The notes beneath the pieces are model-generated. The model was not told where the DNA came from and did not search any database. It was given only the letters and a program-made list of their open reading frames with translations. This document shows positions 5,423-7,222 of a stretch of 7,222 nucleotides of DNA, piece by piece. This DNA comes from Candidatus Bathyarchaeota archaeon (GTDB taxonomy: Archaea > Thermoproteota > Bathyarchaeia > TCS64). Every line of letters begins with the position of its first letter. Within the stretch, counting starts at the first letter, position 1. Location: NCBI GenBank assembly GCA_030593155.1, contig JAUVHT010000040.1, positions 1-7,222 on the forward strand. Direction: 5' to 3'. A program made the position numbers and the translations under genes.

Positions 5423-5432
5423 CATTTTAACT
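5423..5432 (+). promoter_or_regulatory. Candidate TATA box of the zinc dehydrogenase
   Basis: CATTTTAACT is centred near 5428. A start about 26 bases downstream would be near 5453, leaving a leader of about 13 bases before the TTG at 5466. GGCGAT (5455-5460), a one-mismatch match to GGTGAT, sits five bases before that TTG. Confidence 0.45.
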
Positions 5433-5465
5433 CACCTAGAACCGTAATAGAAGTGGCGATTCCCT

Positions 5466-6491
5466 TTGCGTGCCGCGGTCTATTACCGGAACGACGATAT
5501 AAGACTGGAGGAGGTGCCCACACCGCAGATCGGACCGGGGGAACTCCTCCTGAAGGTCTCGATGTGCGGCATCTGTGGAAGCGACGTGATGGAGTGGTAC
5601 CGCATCAGGAAGGCGCCCAGGGTTCTCGGTCACGAAGTCGTCGGTATCGTGTCGGAAGTCGGAGAAGGCGTCGAGAGGTACAAGCCTGGGGACAGGGTGT
5701 TCGTCTCCCACCACGTACCCTGCAACGACTGTCGCTATTGCCAACGGGGGGAGCACACCGTCTGCGAGACCCTCCACTGCACCAACATCGACCCCGGGGG
5801 CTTCGCAGAGTACGTCCGGGTCCCCGGCATCAACCTTGAGGGTGGCGTCTTCCCCCTCCCAGAGGACATGACCGACGAGGAGGGGATCTTCATTGAGCCC
5901 CTTGGATGCGTCCTCCGTGGGCAGGAGAAGATCGGCGTCCGTCCGGGCGACACGGTCCTCGTTCTGGGCAGCGGCGTATCAGGGATCCTCCATATTCAGC
6001 TGGCTCGGAGCAAAGGCGCCGCCAACGTCCTCGCCACAGACATCAACGAGAGCCGACTCGGTTATGCCAGACAGTTCGGATGCGACGGAGCCATAGACGC
6101 CAGAGAGGATGTCCCTCGTCTCGTTCGAGAACTAAACGATGGATTAAGCGCAGATCACGTGATCGTGAGCACGGCGGCACTGCCTGCCATCGCGCAGGCC
6201 ATCAAAAGCGTGGATGATGGAGGCAAGGTGCTCCTCTTCGCGCCAACCCCGCCGGGCGTCGAGCTCCCCCTGAACCTGAACGACCTGTGGAGCAGGCAGG
6301 TGACCATCACGACCTCCTACGCTGCCTCCCCCGCCGACCTAGCCGCAGCTCATGAGCTAATCAGGTCTGGCCGGATCGATGTCCAAAGGATGGTTACACA
6401 CAGGCTTGGGCTGGCCGATACAGGCTCAGGGTTCAAACTGGTTGAAGAGGCTGGGGACTCTCTCAAAGTCATAGTTGAGCCCCACAGATGA
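5466..6491 (+). CDS. Zinc-dependent medium-chain alcohol/polyol dehydrogenase, TTG start
   Basis: This 341-residue enzyme oxidises an alcohol or sugar alcohol with NAD(P)+ and has the usual family length. Residues 1-150 are the GroES-like catalytic domain. Cys37 (CGICGSD), His56 (LGHE) and Glu144 (IEPLGC) are the catalytic zinc ligands. Cys86, Cys89, Cys92 and Cys100 bind the structural zinc. The Rossmann domain has VLGSGVSG (166-173), and Asp192 in ATDIN at the end of the second strand favours NAD over NADP. The closest familiar relatives are threonine/sorbitol dehydrogenase-like proteins; the exact substrate cannot be read from sequence. The start is TTG: the translation MRAAVYY matches the typical family N-terminus, no ATG or GTG is available nearby in frame, and GGCGAT lies five bases upstream. 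It is divergent from the LsrF-like aldolase, which suggests a shared pathway for a phosphorylated sugar or polyol. Confidence 0.93.
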   Translation: MRAAVYYRNDDIRLEEVPTPQIGPGELLLKVSMCGICGSDVMEWYRIRKAPRVLGHEVVGIVSEVGEGVERYKPGDRVFVSHHVPCNDCRYCQRGEHTVCETLHCTNIDPGGFAEYVRVPGINLEGGVFPLPEDMTDEEGIFIEPLGCVLRGQEKIGVRPGDTVLVLGSGVSGILHIQLARSKGAANVLATDINESRLGYARQFGCDGAIDAREDVPRLVRELNDGLSADHVIVSTAALPAIAQAIKSVDDGGKVLLFAPTPPGVELPLNLNDLWSRQVTITTSYAASPADLAAAHELIRSGRIDVQRMVTHRLGLADTGSGFKLVEEAGDSLKVIVEPHR

Positions 6492-6534
6492 TTCTTCGAT
6501 CTCCGATATGTGGGGGATGTCGACAAACATCAGT

Positions 6535-6569
6535 CTTATAATCTAAACGCCGCGAATCATGTAAGAGGG
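6535..6569 (+). promoter_or_regulatory. Candidate promoter and ribosome binding site of the membrane gene pair
   Basis: CTTATAATCTAAA (6535-6547) is TATA-like and sits just after the dehydrogenase gene. A start about 26 bases downstream would be near 6566. AGAGGG (6564-6569) precedes a TTG codon at 6573 and could be its binding site. Together these suggest a new transcription unit starting at 6573 rather than at the upstream GTG. Confidence 0.35.
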
Positions 6570-6572
6570 ATT

Positions 6573-7031
6573 TTGAAACCCGCAAAGATCCTCGGCGTGG
6601 TCATCGCCGTTGTACAGTTGGTTTCCGTCCTCGCATTCGTGCTGAGCATCTACACCGTCACCTTGGTTCTTCAGAGTTCGATGTCGGGCGGGGGACTGGC
6701 GATGGAACTGACCGTGGACGAGTCTACCGGTGTTGGCCTGCTCCAACTCGAACTAAACCCGAGCAACCCAGGGTTCCTAGACACCGACCTGTCCTTGGAG
6801 CTCAACCTGCTCGCTGACGGCGAAAAGATCGCCAGCGACTCCTCATCGGTGTCCCTATCAGCGGGCGCACAGAAGACACTGTCCCTCAACCTGATGGTCG
6901 ACGCCGACGACATGGAGCGGATAATAAACCAGGAGCTGGAGACCTCGATGGAGATCACAATCAGCCTTAAGACCCTCTACGACCTGGTCGGGATATCCAA
7001 CACGATCGAGCTTCAGGGGGGTATGAGATGA
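6573..7031 (+). CDS. Membrane-anchored protein with an extracytoplasmic beta-rich domain, function unknown
   Basis: From the TTG at 6573 the protein has 152 residues. It begins MKPAK followed by one long hydrophobic segment (about 6-33), a signal anchor. The rest is beta-strand-rich, with alternating hydrophobics (LLQLELNPSNPGF, LSLELNLLADGEKI, KTLSLNLMVDADD). The N-P-(x)2-P start and the DG turn between strands recall LEA14/WHy-type beta-sandwich domains, but this is a loose resemblance and I do not name a family. A GTG at 6510 would add 21 residues. That stretch has AT-ending codons unlike the rest, overlaps the TATA-like box and has no ribosome binding site, so I reject it as the start. 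The TGA overlaps the ATG of the next gene by four bases, so the two are translationally coupled and probably work together at the membrane. Confidence 0.65.
   Translation: MKPAKILGVVIAVVQLVSVLAFVLSIYTVTLVLQSSMSGGGLAMELTVDESTGVGLLQLELNPSNPGFLDTDLSLELNLLADGEKIASDSSSVSLSAGAQKTLSLNLMVDADDMERIINQELETSMEITISLKTLYDLVGISNTIELQGGMR
7015..7022 (+). promoter_or_regulatory. Ribosome binding site for the last gene
   Basis: AGGGGGGT, inside the end of the preceding gene, ends five bases before the ATG at 7028. It supports coupled translation of the pair. Confidence 0.5.
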
Positions 7032-7222
7032 GCAGGAGAACGAACGCAATCATCTCGGCAGCGATCACCCTCATCATTTTCACGGTGCTGCCCCTCTACG
7101 CTCCGAGCCTGATCCCCCCAGAGTATATCGACATGGTATCCGAGCTCGGGATCGACATAATCCAGTTCGCGAACGAGATCGCCATGATAGGTGGTGTCAT
7201 CGCAGTGTTGACGCTGGTGAAG
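7028..7222 (+). CDS. Partial membrane protein of unknown function, cut by the window edge
   Basis: Sixty-five codons are visible from the ATG, open to the last base. A short basic N-terminus (MSRRTN) precedes a hydrophobic helix at about 7-25 (AIISAAITLIIFTVLPLYA). A more polar stretch follows with IPPEYIDMVSELGIDIIQF, and a second hydrophobic helix begins near 51 (IAMIGGVIAVLTLV). This suggests a polytopic membrane protein with a short extracytoplasmic loop. The overlap with the preceding stop (ATGA), a strong ribosome binding site and G/C-ending codons support it as a real gene. I do not recognise the family. As the partner of the beta-domain protein before it, it is probably part of the same membrane complex. 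Confidence 0.7.
   Translation, partial: MSRRTNAIISAAITLIIFTVLPLYAPSLIPPEYIDMVSELGIDIIQFANEIAMIGGVIAVLTLVK

Noticed and set aside
5413..5440. ATGATGA, a possible C box of a C/D guide RNA
   Set aside because: No CTGA D box or C'/D' pair follows within a suitable distance in the intergenic region.

Overview
The window looks like part of an archaeal chromosome. Short AT-rich islands between GC-rich genes carry TATA-box-like sequences (TTTAAA, TTTTTATTAAAT, ATTTTAA). Transcription units end in T-rich tracts without hairpins. Several starts have GGTG or GGAG ribosome binding sites, and one gene almost certainly uses TTG. Protein content (archaeal-type NadA, a 60-residue winged-helix protein, an LsrF-like aldolase, a very long D-aminoacylase-type amidohydrolase) would suit an uncultured lineage such as Bathyarchaeia, but that placement is a guess. 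Coding sequence ends with G or C at most third codon positions.

Layout. 2-325: C-terminal end of quinolinate synthase NadA (+). 533-1054: gamma-carbonic-anhydrase-like left-handed beta-helix protein (+), tail-to-tail with endonuclease III (1061-1708, -), only 6 bp apart. 1709-1890: AT-rich divergent regulatory region. 1891-2183: broken locus in which a promoter and a 38-codon ORF run into the C-terminal end of what looks like an OPT-family oligopeptide transporter, interrupted by two in-frame TAA codons. 2264-4039: large amidohydrolase of the N-acyl-D-amino-acid deacylase type. 4164-4346: small winged-helix protein with its own promoter and terminator. 4531-5328 (-) and 5466-6491 (+): LsrF-like class I aldolase and zinc-dependent medium-chain dehydrogenase, divergent from a shared 137-bp region. 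6573-7031 and 7028-end: two translationally coupled membrane proteins of unknown function, the second cut by the window edge.

How the genes may work together. The OPT remnant and the amidohydrolase could once have formed a peptide or N-acyl-amino-acid scavenging unit (transport, then deacylation); only the hydrolase is intact here. The divergent aldolase and dehydrogenase could handle the same phosphorylated sugar or polyol-derived substrate. NadA and Nth are housekeeping iron-sulfur proteins (NAD synthesis and base excision repair) not otherwise linked to their neighbours. I see no phage, insertion sequence, CRISPR array, tRNA or rRNA.

No clearly new multi-gene system is visible. The points most worth a second look are the OPT remnant with two in-frame stops, the altered metal site of the carbonic-anhydrase-like protein, the archaeal LsrF/dehydrogenase pair, and the coupled membrane gene pair at the right edge.
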